From Albula goreensis (Eukaryota > Chordata > Actinopteri > Albuliformes > Albulidae): a stretch of DNA of 64,000 nt. Position 1 is the stretch's first letter, and each line of letters opens with the position of its first letter. The translations under genes were made by a program, and so were the position numbers. Positions 48,881 through 62,400 of this stretch are shown here, in pieces. Under the pieces are notes generated by a model. That model was not told the origin of the DNA and did not search any database. It saw nothing but the letters and a program-made list of their open reading frames with translations. Location: contig CM040755.1 of the NCBI GenBank assembly GCA_022829145.1, positions 10,116,563 through 10,180,562 on the forward strand. The letters are read 5' to 3'.

Positions 48881-51800
48881 CGAAAAGGCAAGGAAAGGAG
48901 AGCTACTGCATTTAACACTTTGTGTGACAGTGTGCAGAAAACTCTAGACTTCATCCATGTACTGAGTCACAAAAATAGACAGCTTCACTGACACAGCCCT
49001 TATAAACCATGGTTGGGCCTCCCTGAAATAAGCATTTCAGATCCTGTTGAATTTTATGTATTCATATATACCCTCAACAGAAATATGAAAATAGATATCC
49101 CTTCTGCCAGGCATGAAGCAGAGGATATGAGTGTTTTAATATCATCTGTAATACTCTTTCATCTGCAGATACGGTATGTTCTGAGAACCACGGCACAATT
49201 TATAAGACTATGTGCTCTGCTAGTGCAATAGTTAAGTAGACAACAATCACAGCATGGCTCAATTCTTGGAATAGGTTTCATTCAAGTCTAACTATTTGTT
49301 TTCATCGGTGCTCATGCATTTTATTTCAATAAATTTTATACCCAGGAAAGGCTCACATAGCTGAGAAAAAACCTATAAATTTTGTTTACACAGTGTGCTT
49401 AATAATGGCCCATGAGTTTGAACACAGTAATTTTGTTCCATAGAGAACAAAATGTCTATCTGCATAAAATATGCAACATTCCACAGATAGACAATGGAAG
49501 GGCTATTATGTAGCTGCAATGATGAATACAGTCCTTCAGTCTCAGAGTTGAATAAGAGGAAGTGCAAAATCTCAGAAACTACACTGGTATGTCATTATAC
49601 ATGGACAGGATGTTTTGGGCATGTTACATTTTAAGAACCCACTTTTTAAAAAACCATCTGCTTTTTCTAGCACTAGAGGAGGAAACAGATGTTGTTGATT
49701 CTTGCTTGAATTTATTAGATTAAAAAGGAAACTGTTTGTGATTGAAAATGGTTTCTACTAACATTCACACTCCCAGGAGTTAAAATTAACACTGAAATAA
49801 TGAAAAAGGATGATGAACTGGAGTGGAATCAGGTACGAAATCAGGTGAGATCCACCTCTGAAAACTGCACTTGACTCATGCAGGTTTCTCCTATTAATCC
49901 TCTGTTTGTCCTTGATTTCAGTCCTGAAAAAAAAACAAATTTTTCTGTCATATTTAATTCCTGTAACTTCTATGCCAGATACATTTATTTCCTCTTTTTT
50001 GCATTTTACCCATCTGCACTGAAATTCTGGCCCCACAGAAAGACTGTCTTCCACAGACTTAGGAGGAGAAATGTGACTGCACCAATACATGTGACAGCTG
50101 CCCTGGAGTCTTTCCACAATGGAAATCTGATACCAATCTCATATTTCCATGCTAAATTCAAACTATGATCTAGACATGAATCTTGGAGGCATCCAGGAGA
50201 GCCGGCAGAAGAGATATGAGGATCCTACCCAGCAGCTGAGCTAAATTGTTGCCTTGCCAATGTAAACCTACGACCATAGCCAGTGTGGCACAGCTGGGAC
50301 ATGAACATGTAGCTGCTGAATCATTTTATTTCTTGATCGAGCCTTGGATGTTCCCCGTTCACTTGAAATATTGGAGATATAAGGATTTGAGCTTTACTGT
50401 GTATCTTCGCAATTGTACTGGATCTTGCAAAGTTAGCATTCCAGACTATCCTCTACTTCATATCTCTGGCAGTTCGTTAATTCCCTTTTCACAGACTGCA
50501 ATATCAACATTCCCTGACATGACATGCTTCAAAGAGCATTCTGATAATAATATTAGCCAGACTGTGTGTCATTTCTTCCACTAAAATGGCTTGAATCTAA
50601 TCTCAACAAAAAGCTATCATTTCAGAGGCATTTGTATTCACACTTCACTGCTGAAACATTATAGCACTAATAGAAAGTTATTGGGGTTAGAAGATTGACT
50701 GTGCTCCGTCTGTAAACATTTAAAATGCATTAAACTCTCAATACTGGAACATACAAAGAGCCTTACAATTTAATATGTTACAGCAAAATATATGAAATCA
50801 CTACAAGTCTCTCATAAGGCCACAATATTCTTGTTTTTCTAGAACAAAAAAATTCAAGAAACTATGTTAAAGCAAGGCAATGAGTTTTCGTCACAGTGGA
50901 AGAAAAGATTTTCCTTCTCAGAAATTAAATATGAAGAATGCAGAGTAAATTAAGCATGTAAACGGCCTCTCTCATTTCTCACAAAGTCCCCCCAAGGCCT
51001 TTCGCCGCAAGCATTTTGCCAGCTAAGTAAGGCTTAGAAATTCAACCCCAGTCTAACCTCTATGGTGATCTATTCTTACAGTATTTGTGCAGTATATTTA
51101 ATCTTGAAGTTTTTATGATTAATTTATATATGCTTACATATCACTACAAGATCAGTAGTCATGTCAAGTAGACAAAAACATAGTGTTTGAAATAAAGACA
51201 ATGTAATGCAAATAACAAATTGGAGGTTTAGAAAATCTAAGATGAACAACTTCAACAGTTGGACTGAATCTGGTCCACACTGGTTTTTTAGAGTGCACAC
51301 TGCAGAACGAGCTGCCAGGCTTGTCCATTTGGATCCAGTGGTAAGAATTAATGTCTAATGCAATTTACCATGTTAAGTTTGTTTTGTACCTGTGAGAGGA
51401 GCGATAAGAAGAATACAGTGATAGGTGCAAAGAGTTGTTTTTTTTTTTTTTTTTCTTTGAGTTCATTAAAAACATTTCTCAGTTATAACCTACAAAACCT
51501 CAGGACTCAAACCATCAAGAGGACTTCAACCCATCAAGTGACTTTTAAATAATTGCTTTATAAAATTTGGCTTTATATAGCACGCCTATGGACTGCATTC
51601 ATGTTTCATTCTTATTTATTGTGTTCATAAATTAAAAAGGAAGCGCTACTACAAGATGCCAGGAGCAACTTCATTAACAACGACACACTGGTAATGTCCA
51701 TAGCTTTCATCACGCCGCCTGAGGTTTCCTGACAGCAGAGAGCTATCCAAACAAAAGCTGAGAGGAAGCATTTCAGACCTGATAAAGATATAAAGTGGGG

Positions 51801-54800
51801 TTCTGACCTGCTGAGAATTGAAATTTTCAATATGTCCAATGGGATAGCACTGTGATATAACCGTAAGCAGAAATGATGCATATATTTTTATAATTTGACA
51901 GTGAGCTGTGGCAATAACTGTCTGTCCCTCCCAACAGGGGTAATTCTTAATTATAAACCATAAGAAACTCATATTCACTTAAATCAACTGAGGTGTTGAC
52001 CAAAGGCCAAAGAAGAACTGTCCTCACCTTGACAAATAGTAAATCAACAAAACAATGCAATGATGGAGTATGATGAGAACATTTCTCAAAAATACAATAT
52101 TATGATATGATATGCATAAAAAACATTGAAAACAAATGACCAATTTATTAAATGTATTGAACTGTACTTACAGTTTGCAATAACCTGGCAATCTGAGTGG
52201 CTGCAGATGCTGTGCTCAAGGGATACAGCGTGAATAAATTACTGCGGGTCATAGCTGGTATCTGGGAAAATATCCAGACGCTGTACAGAAAAATCTGAAA
52301 TATCAGAAGAGAGTTTTCACCCTGAAAGAGAAATTGTGTTTGCATATTTCATGTAAAACAGAAATTATCAAACATGAAATATTATTTCTACTGAAAATTG
52401 TTCTTGTTATATTTTGTAAGACTGATTAATTTTAGTGTTCACCCATTTCATCCCTCAGAAGCAACAGCAAGACACGGAACTGGATTAATGAGGAGGATTT
52501 TTTTAAAACAAGCTGGGCCACAGTCAAAAGCAAAACCACACGGCTCTATTGAAAACAAACTACTGGATTATATTAAAACTTCAAAGCTGTCTGAAAGGTC
52601 ACCAAAAACAAATGAAAACCTCTGCTTCTCAAACTAGCACCATATTACAATAACATCACCCCTTGTTTTAATCTAAACCAACAAGACATTTCAACTAAAA
52701 ACAGCATTCTAAAACAACATTTTTTTGTTTTACTTCTAAGGTTTATCCTGCATTTTTATAATGGTTGGAACATGAGGGCTTGGGTTTCCCTAAAAAAAAC
52801 CAGTGAAGTGTAAGCATTGAATACATAATGAAAGTAGAAGGAAACCATACGTGGATGAATAAAAGTAGTAGAAATTTTAAAAAAACAGGGTCCTGTAGGG
52901 TTAATACATAAGATGCTGCAAATATACTTCTTATCCTGTCTAGTCTTAACATTATGAATAATTTGCTCCCAAGTCAAGCAGCACACTAACTCCTTTAAAA
53001 GTCCTGGATGGAAAATCACATTTCTTTCAAGTAATGCCACTGCATGTTTGGGACAGATGAGACACATCATTGAATCATAATGATGAATTCTACATTAAGT
53101 CAAGCAAGCAGAGCAGCCTGTGGATATGAACTAAAAGCTGAGCTTTTGTGAGGTGTCAGTAGATTGTTGAGTGAAGCTCAGAATTAGCAGCAGGACACAA
53201 AGGTTAGGGAGATAAGAGCTAAATTCTCTGCGCTTGCTGCGAGGCAGCAGGCTGTACTGGATAATAGGGCCAATTCGCATTTTGTTAGGACAGTGAACCC
53301 ACTGACTTTCTCATTTCTACAAAAATGGAAAAAGCCTGACATCAAGACCAAGAAGACTTTGTGCCTCAACTAGCAAATCTGTATCAAATGATATATTTTT
53401 CCAGATATTTTCTGAATAATATTTTTACTTATATAACACACCACACATGTTTGTACAAGTATTATAATTTAATATTACATGTTTTCAGTTCAGTTCTTTT
53501 TTGGAGGCAGGATGTATCTGCTGTAGATTTCATTTTAGCTGATCTTTTTAGCCCAAGTCCAGATGTACCGTTGTTTTTGGAAGGTCTTTTGTTTAGTAAA
53601 TAATGCAGCTTGAAAATAAACATAAAATGAATAGTTTAACAGATCTGTTATTTTTCATATAAAGGAATATACACTCCAGCGGGGGGAAAAACACAAAATT
53701 CAATTTTTGACCAAAAAAAAAAAAAAACGATCTGAATTCTTGATACAGAAAATGGGGTCAATACAAAAAAATTTCTCTCCGAAGCACAAGTACAACCCAC
53801 TGATGAAGAATGCAGGTAGCTATCTGCCTGAAGGCAACAGCTTATTTTAAGACAATATGAAAGGAAACTAGCGCTCATTAGAGAAAGTCAAGAAGAAAAT
53901 ACAAGCACATCCTTTCTGCTTACGAAGGGAAAACTCAAAGGCATACTGTTTGTACAGCAGTAGAATGCAAGAGCTTCTTAACAGCCTCACTGTATGGCAA
54001 ACACAAAAGGTCACTCCCTCCATCAGCACTAGTCTTGGAAGGATCATAGAGAGGCTTAAAGACAAAGCTGAACTGTACATAAGTGCTGGTTTAGAGCGAT
54101 GTCCAGATACAGTGCTTTTGGTACACCAGACTCAGGATAACTTTGAAATACCTTGTGTAAAGTGAGAATGTGATTGTATTTCTGCGTAATCATCAAAATC
54201 AATCATTTTTGTTTCAGGATGCTGAGTGGACCACCTATGGGAAAGAGATATCATAAAAATGTTATGTCCAATCAACATTACCATCCTTCAAGTTAAAATC
54301 AGCCCGCTATGTTTCAGCTATGTGGTAAAGCACACCGCTGCACTGCGTGAACAAAATGGCTTTTTAATACAAAACATTTTTATCAAGAAAAATCACATCC
54401 ATTTATTTTCCACTCATCAGTGTTTTAAGACCATAAGGGAAGCCTACTTAAAGCCTGAACCATCATGATATTTTGCTGGTAAATCACAGGAATCCAGAGG
54501 TACATCATGCAATTACACAACTGCAATAGTATTAGTACTGTCATTTAAAAAAGAGGAGCAAAACAGAAAATCCACCATTCTCTTGTAATGAATGACATTT
54601 GAATTATTTGCCAAAGATATTAATACTTGAATTACATTTTATACATTTATTTCTCTTCTTATTTCTGGGTGAAATATTAAATTATTCAAATTAAACAAAG
54701 TACTCTATATTATCTGAATACACGTGACATTAGTCTACAGTGCAGTAAAAAGTGAGGCATAGAAAATGTGTTTGCTCATTAAATAGGTGCTCTAAGTAAG

Positions 54801-55479
54801 CTGTGCCCTTCTTATACATGATTTACAGTACACAAATAGCCTTTACTTTTTTATTTTTATGGGGTGGGGACAAGCCTGCTGTGATAACTGAATCATGTAG
54901 ACAAAAATATGGATGCTTCAACAAAAATAGAGATGTACAAACACAGACCTGCATTACACTTAGTAAATGTGATGAGTGCACTGAGTGCCTTTGATTGAAT
55001 CTATCCCTTTCATACATGACTACACTATAAGGATTGGAGTTTCCTGTGCGAGCCTACTTTTCTTTTTGTTTGTAATCCTGCACATTATCTCACTCCTTTT
55101 TTTCATCAGCAAAATTTTATTCATGATGAATGGGAATGTCTTGACATGTCCACAGCGAGATATTATTACACTGCCACACTAAAAATGGCAATGTCGCATG
55201 TGTCATTTTTATCCATTATGAAACAAGGCAATTTTTGTTTCCAACTTCTTAAAAAATTGCAGGAATCAATAATCTGTCACATTGTTACTTTTGAATTCAT
55301 GCCAATAAAAGACTGTCTTGTCTTCAACATTACAATTAAGCACAGCAGGCACTTGCATTAAATAGATACACAAAGAGTTATAATTATAGCTGTTATTATG
55401 ATCTTGAGTTGGAAGGCATCTGTGAATTGAAATGGTTTGGGAAATGGGCGATCAGGAACTGTATGCAGAGTTGGGTTTT
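48881..55479. other. non-coding sequence
   Basis: A long AT-rich stretch. T17 lies at 51438-51454 and A15 at 53713-53727. The 53090-53330 part is more complex and may be regulatory. Many ORFs of 60-119 codons occur, mainly in mutually overlapping pairs on opposite strands. None shows a recognisable domain, signal peptide plus fold, or splice context that I would defend. Confidence 0.45.
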
Positions 55480-55880
55480 GTAGAAATCATCTGAAGTGAT
55501 CCCAATGCCAGACTGGTCTAGTAGGGTCATGCCACCTCCACCATGTGGCCACGGGTTTCAAGCAGTCAGGTGACGTGGTATGACCTGAAAGAGGGTAGAA
55601 CTGAGGGTTACAGCCTATCTAGGGTGTAGGGGACTGATAAGGGCTCACAGTTAGAAGGCAACTATTCTTTAGCTATCCTACAGTTTCACACCAGTGTTTT
55701 AAACCTGTTATGACTTGCAGTCTGTAGCCAAATGAGAGCGATGAACAGAGGTGAGAGATATGGGTATCTCAGAATAATGAAAATGAGGCAAGGTGCCACA
55801 TTCTGGATGGGACAGAGCGGTTTAAAACCATCTGACAGGAGACCCACCAGGAATGAGTAGGGGTTTGGGAGCTGATGGAT
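55480..55880 (+). mobile_element. degenerate long interspersed repeat copy
   Basis: Segments such as aaacctgttatgacttgcag, gatgaacagaggtgagagat, gaaaatgaggcaaggtgcca, cattctggatgg and gacccaccaggaatgag appear in the same order as in a dispersed repeat common in fish genomes. That repeat usually continues into a 'gttgcagtagtcca' region, which is missing here. Non-coding, class not assigned, ends approximate. Confidence 0.45.
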
Positions 55881-58210
55881 TCATCCAACATTAATGAGAA
55901 CCCACCTAAAGTGTTAAAATAATCAATTTTTCAGCAATCAAATATGTTTAAGGTCCACATATAAATGTCTTATAACAAGTATTGTTTCTGTTTTCTCAGT
56001 AATTTTCTGGATGTTTGCTGTAATTTCATTTCAATCAGCAAATTTAATTTCCCCTCCTGCTCTTGAAAATGCAAATAAAAGGCCTGGCATTTTCATGAAC
56101 ATAATGAAGCTTCAGAATCACAAATTATATCTGCTATTCATAGTCTTAAAGGGAAAATGAAAGGGATCAGCCTATTACCTTCAAGGACACTGATCCTAAC
56201 AAGGTGTAATTAGAAAGGAGAGTGTTGTCTGTGTACATCCACATGAAGGAACAAAGCGATGTAGATACACCCTGTATATGCTTGCTTCATCTATCTTCAA
56301 AAATGGCACGAAATGAATGGCCGCTAAATTGAATCTATTGTAACCCTCATATTTAACAAAGTAGGCCCACAGAACAAGACTTCAATGCAAGCAGAGGTTA
56401 AGTCACTTTTTTGATCATTAATGGTGTGTGCCATTTAGAAAATGAAACATGTCAATAACAACACCTATTCGGGTAGTCTAAGAGTCAGTACATGGACAGA
56501 ATACACCTCTAGCAGATAATCTTTAAGATAAAGCATGACTGAGAATGATAAAGAGATCCATGGGTTGTTTATATGAGGTTATTGGAGCTCATACATGGGC
56601 CGAAAATAGCAAATATTTTGAGATGGGGTTGTGAGAATGATGTGATGCTATGGGAAGAAGCGAGGGGTGAGAGAGAGGAAAAATACATTTGAGAGATACT
56701 TATCACTGCTCACATCCCCTGGCCCCTGATCTGCTGAGTCCACAGCCAAAGGACTTGTAAGGTCAATACATTTCAAAATGCAGTTGAAAAAGTGACATTT
56801 AACTCATTTAATTTTTTTTTTTTTGTCTTGATTTTTGGATTGGCAGCTTTGCCTTTTGAGTTAGCTCACATCCAGGTCTCACTTTGATGCTCCACCCTGC
56901 ATATTATATCCCAAGAGGCTGTGCAAGCTCATTTGTACCACAAGACAACGAGAGCTCACTGGAAGAGAGAGCACATCACTGATGATATAAGGCATCACGT
57001 GTGTGCTAGCTGCTAAAGCAGAAGAGCCCTACCTAACACACCCTACCCCTAGCAAGATACAACCAGCGATTTCCTACTGCTGTGTGCTCCAACTGACAAT
57101 CAGCTAATGAAATTGCCTTGGTTTTAATGTGTGATGGTGACTTAGCTATAAGTTCTACCCTGAGCTGGAGGCCGAGCAGGCCCATGGTATATCTACTGTT
57201 CCAGTCTTTTTTCAGTTGGGCTGTTGAATTTGTCACAGGAAAATGTGTTTCTGTAAGAAGTATAGACTTCTCACAGAAGCTGTAAGGACTGGAGCCTGAC
57301 CATCCAAACCCTACAGCACCAAGCCCCCACAAACACCCTTCACCACCCATGCCCAGTGCCCATATGCCTTTGTAAAGGGTTGTTAGGTACTGTGCATTTA
57401 TGTTATGTGGAACTATGCTGCCCTTCCCCTAAATTAGGACCACAGAATGACAGCTGCAAAATGAATTCCTGCCATCATGATTATGACTATGAGCAGGATT
57501 ATGATTATGATTATATTCGCTTTTCAGCGAGCCAAACACTAACATGCAGTGGCAGGTGGCTTGGGGACAGTCTCATGCAGTCTCAGACTCAGTGCTGAGT
57601 CAAGTAAGTGCATCTAAATTGGTTTTACGCGGGGTTAGAGGGCTTGTAAGGACAGGAGGATTGGGTGCTTGGTGTTGGGGGAATTTTGAGCTGCGGTGCT
57701 AATGGGAAGAGACAGATAGGAGACGTATGCCTTAACCATGACTGGATTTTCAGATCCTGACCCCGGAACTCCAGCTTAACTCAAAGTGACTTCAAGAGAA
57801 GCTTCGATTGCTGAAGTGGACCTTAAAAGGCGTCTGGTGAAAAGTGATTCAGCATGGTTCAGGCAATGGAGTTAAACCAGGCAGTTACATAAACCAACTG
57901 ACATACTGTAGACAGTGGCCCATAGCCAGGGTGGGAGACCATTGTCCAGGGGTTCTGGTGCTGTGGGTCAAGCTTCACTGGCTGGCCAAGGGATGGCTTG
58001 TGAAATAATTGTACAAAAATATATTTACACCATAAAATACATTTTACATTTCCATTCCGAGACAAACGCTGTGAGTGGTTGAGCACACTCTGTGCCCATG
58101 GTTCTAGCACAGTCTGGTACAGGCAGCTCAGTTCTCACTGGGCACCTGAAAGGGCATAAGCAGCCAAGGATAAAAGCCCACCGGTGTGAGGGTGATTTGG
58201 GAGGCATGAG
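55881..58210. other. non-coding sequence
   Basis: A 13-base T run lies at 56812-56824. A GATTAT hexamer tandem (six units, two of them altered) is at 57479-57514, giving an Asp-Tyr repeat in one frame. 57000-57950 is somewhat GC-richer, possibly old repeat material, but not identified. Confidence 0.4.
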
Positions 58211-58241
58211 GGGTGATACTTTGATGGTATCACCCATCAAA
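58211..58241 (+). other. compact hairpin with pseudoknot-capable loop
   Basis: GGGTGATAC (58211-58219) pairs perfectly with GTATCACCC (58227-58235) around the loop TTTGATG. That loop is exactly complementary to CATCAAA (58235-58241), immediately after the stem. As RNA this allows either two alternative hairpins or an H-type pseudoknot. No host transcript is known. Confidence 0.45.
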
Positions 58242-58300
58242 ATTAGAAATGTTACCTGTGCATGAACCCTACATTTCTGTTCTCTTACTCTGCCCTGCAG

Positions 58301-58408
58301 GAGGAAAAAATTCCCAATTTGGCTTGTGGGCAGTGGGTGGAACACATTATATTTATATCCCGAGAGAAAAGAGTGAATTGTGTGAATTCTGTTCACTGGC
58401 TTGACCAG
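58301..58408 (+). other. possible exon (weak)
   Basis: A pyrimidine-rich tract ending tactctgccctgcag (58286-58300) is a good 3' splice site shape. Then come 108 bp open in the frame starting EEKIPNLACG and ending VHWLDQ, followed by CAG/gtgcct, a moderate donor. The same frame stays open to 58459. The peptide resembles nothing I can name, so a chance splice-like arrangement is the more likely explanation. Confidence 0.12.
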
Positions 58409-59085
58409 GTGCCTCCAATTCACTCCCGAGAGGGGGTTGGTGGTGGAGGCTGCATTTGACAGCCCTCTTTCCTTGAGTAAAGAAAATGTCAATTTCAAAC
58501 TAGCAAGGGTGTGGGAGAATGATAATCTCAACTTCTGAAGAGAGCACAGTTCCCTTGATGTAGAAATATGCCTGTACCTTTTACCCCTTCCTTTGTAGGA
58601 GTTGCAAGTGAAATGCAATTTAATACGTTGTTTATTTTTGCTTTGCTGATTAAAGTTCAGTCAAAATCTGTCATATATTAAGTATAAGTATGAAATACAC
58701 TTCCGTAATGGCTGAGAACAATACATACAAAGCATAGGGCCGGATCCCTGTACAAACAGCTAGTGGTCAAAATGAAGGTTGTTCTAAACTGCTGGTGTGG
58801 AATATTCCCTATGCAAAAAAAAATAGGAGCATGGTATACAGCATATGAGTAAGCTGAATACCATACCAACAGAGCATAACATATTCAGTATGGTTTGGGG
58901 ACAGTCCTGATTTTTATTGAAGAAAATCATTGTATATCATTGAAAACAGCATATTGACTGAAAATATAATGTTGGAAACAATATGGACCCACATAGGACT
59001 CTAGGAATCAAACTCCTCCCATCTTTGATCGTATTACCCATGATGACAATCTGCAGCACCCTAGCTAAAAAACTAAGGTGTGCGA
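58409..59085. other. non-coding sequence
   Basis: The reverse-strand 197-codon ORF at 58025-58618 spans this and the preceding hairpin. It has no recognisable domain and is treated as chance. Confidence 0.45.
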
Positions 59086-59089
59086 TCTC

Positions 59090-59460
59090 GAAGCCCAGTG
59101 CATGAAATGAAAATTCACTCCAGACATCTCTGGAGGTCTGCTTTTCAGCGATTCCACGCAGGTAAACAGCAGTATCCTACCCGTTGCATTTTGTTTTTTT
59201 TCCCTCACAGATACTGCTCTTTTATCAAACTAGAGTTAACATCACAGTGGAGTCCAGACTGTCCAAGCAGCTTGTAAACGGTCCTTGACACAGGAGTGTA
59301 CTGCAGGACGAAAGTCTTTATTCCAGTGTCACTACTGCGAGAGAGCCCCCTGCTGCTTTTATTGTCGCTGTCTTTGTTGTTGTTTTCTTCCCTTCAGGCC
59401 TCCAGCTGCTTAACATTTAGCGGGCCATTGTCAAAGGGGCCTGTGCTTTTTATGTGAATG
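59090..59460. promoter_or_regulatory. regulatory-like block with CTCF-core-like word
   Basis: A complex, CpG-containing stretch. A small dyad cagac...gtctg lies near 59121-59140. GCCCCCTGCTGC (59345-59356) is the reverse of GCAGCAGGGGGC and close to the CTCF core. A splice-like donor (cgcaggtaaac, 59157-59167) and acceptor (tttccctcacag, 59199-59210) are also present, but no convincing coding sequence joins them. Confidence 0.3.
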
Positions 59461-62400
59461 GCAAAACATGCCCAATAGTGACTATTCCAAGTAAAGATTC
59501 TTTTCTCACTGAATAGGCTACTATTGCATTGCATCCAACTTTGCATAGAATGCTGGGTGGTTGGGCACTTGGCTTCACTGTCACATGTAAACCCTGTGGC
59601 AGAAGTGTGAATAATGGACCCGTTCTGCTCATCATTGAATAATCATTTGGTTTGCTAAGACGAAAGCGCAGCTGCGAGCTGCTTTTCCACAAAGCAATTC
59701 GCATCAATGATATTTTCAATCCATCAACAAAATTACAGTGAGAGGCATTTGGCTAAAGTACAAAGTTTAATCTGAATATGCCTCAAACTGATGAAGGTAC
59801 CGACTGCTCCTGACTACAGTTCAGAGTGATTCACTAATCATCACATATCCCTGTCCACTGTGGTTAGAAGCAGGTGCAAACATTAACTCATTGACATTTA
59901 ATGCATATATTCAAATGCATATAGATGATTTATGATGCATAATCACAAACCATTTTATGGCATTATGTCTTTCCTTATGTATGGATTTTCTAAGATGACA
60001 GTATGGGAGGTCGTGATATCACTACTTGTATTTCACCTGACGGATGGCTGGTAGGTAGTGACACGGTGCAGTGTTTGGATGAGATAAATAAGGTTGCTGC
60101 TGGAAGTGAGGGCACCATTTTCTGTCTCTCAGTTCAGTGCTAATGTTGTAGTGCAATGATGAGGATACTGTGCTGTGGGAAAAGAGAGCTTTTATGTTAG
60201 GGGCTAAAAACAAACATGGACAGTGAACATTAAATATTCCATGAAATGCAATGAAATAGTAAAGGTGCTATAGTCAGTCCTGGTCAGATATTCCAACTGG
60301 CCCACAATGTCAGGTCATCTAAAGATGTCCTTTTTGGTTGATCTTGCACATAATAATTATAATGATTTTAAATTCTTAACCGTTTCACTTTGCCAGGCCA
60401 TCACGGCACAAATAATCAACACATTCTCAGTTTACATTCTAATAATATAAACCATAATATAATGTGTTTTCAATATGCGTGAACATATGTATTAATTTAA
60501 AGTGCTGAATTAGATGGGTGCTTTCTGTTTTTCTAGATCACATCTGCAGTGTAATTAAACTGTGGGGGTGCAGTGTTATTGCTGAGCACCAGTGCTATGA
60601 AAGAAGCGCTACACATCAATGCAGGGCCCGTGCTTTTGCTTTACAGCTAACTTAATCAAACACGCTTGGGTTTAATTAGGAAAAATGCTGGAAGCAAATA
60701 CGACTGGACAATTTAAAATATGTTTAAAAAAACTGGCCCTGCTTGTTACAGAAGGACTGTAGTTTGCTCAGCTGTTGTAGACACCCGAATGAGATGCGAT
60801 AGCCTCTGAGCCACGATATGGACAACAACCTTTTGGGTGGGTATGGGAGCAGAAGACTTTAGTGGTAGCTGCCTGTTTGTTTTAACTGAGTGTTGAATGG
60901 ACAGTGTTTTTCAAGGCACAATAAGTTGTTTTACATTGAATACCAAGCCATAAAAACCCCTGGATCTCAGTGCTGGTAGCAGATGGTTACTGACCCTGCA
61001 TTAACTCCCACTGTATGGAATAAAAGTAAGATATTTTTACAGAATCAGCTCTCGTTTCTCTCATATAATATGCAATGTAATCATAGTATTTTGGTTTCAA
61101 TCAGTGAAGAATATAATGGATAGAAAAGGCACAAACATGCCATTATCAGCACTTTAAGAAAGGTTATAATGGCATACATATAAGGAATAACTCTTACAAG
61201 GCAAACATTTCTGCAGAGAGGAAAAGCTATAGAAATACTGAGAACTAGGCTTGGAATCAGTCAGTATTTGTCCCATATATCTGTATATATTGGATGTTCT
61301 GTCTTTTGCTTCAAACATTCATACCACACAGTAAGCCTACTGACTGAAACATTTATTTCTGCAATTTGAAACACACCACTCACACAGATGTATAAAATAT
61401 AACTCACTCATATGACTTCAACTTTTACTGGCACTAATGTGGCAGTATTATGTATGGTTATACATCAATGTGTTTAAATTTTTACATTGCGTACATAAAT
61501 GTTTTCAACAGTAAAGTGCAAGTATGTGAAAAAAGTGGTAAAACTACATACCAAGAATATATTCTCAAGCATTTCCTTCCAGTCCAGCTCCACTCCTGTC
61601 TCACACTGCTTGCTATAATGTTTCACCTCCCTGTGACCAGAGGATGTGCTACAGTTGACACCTTTTGGTAGGATCACAGTCGCACTGGGGAGAAAAAGAA
61701 CATGAAAATTGATGACTGAAACGCGTTCACAGAATTATTTTCCATCCTTCCTGAAATATGTGGCTTAAAATGGCTCAGATTGTCTCATTTCATTTCCTGC
61801 AATACAATAAGTTTTATTGCACCTCCAATGATTCACATTCACAGTGAAAGTGTAGGGCACTGGCGGGTCTTTTGAATGGACAAAAAAAGATGACAAGTGT
61901 CATCCACTGAAAATTTCATCTTCTATACTCATTACTCTCAATTTTAAAGTTTAACATTCTGTATTTAATAACCCGTGGGATGACAATATCCCTTATTTCC
62001 TTTTTGCAAATGAATGAAAACTTAATGGAAACCGCTCTCCTACCCCGCCTCTTCCTTTCTTTAGAGTAAAAGTTCCTGGTAAACAAACAACAAGCTGCAG
62101 TCCTTTGACCCAAGACTCCAAACCAAATACACTGAGCCAGTCAACTTCTGAGATCTGTAGAACCTCACTTTAATATTGTTTCATTTATAATTTGGATGCA
62201 CTAAGAGCATTCATAGGAAGAGAACAAAGTGCACTTAAACCTTAATGCCATCTACGCCTCCTGTGATTCAGCTGATGGGGACAGTTTTACATTACAGAGT
62301 TACATTCATGACATCAAATTCTAGGTTAGGTAAGTCAGTGAATTTCATCTGCTTACAGTATAAATTGACAGGTATGTATGACTTGCCTTAGCAATCACAG

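Noticed and set aside
58025-58618. 197-codon minus-strand ORF
   Set aside because: No family resemblance. It runs through the hairpin motif and the exon-like segment on the other strand.
59157-59210. Donor-like cgcaggtaaac followed by acceptor-like tttccctcacag 43 bp later
   Set aside because: The implied intron would be too short for a normal vertebrate intron and no coding sequence joins across it.
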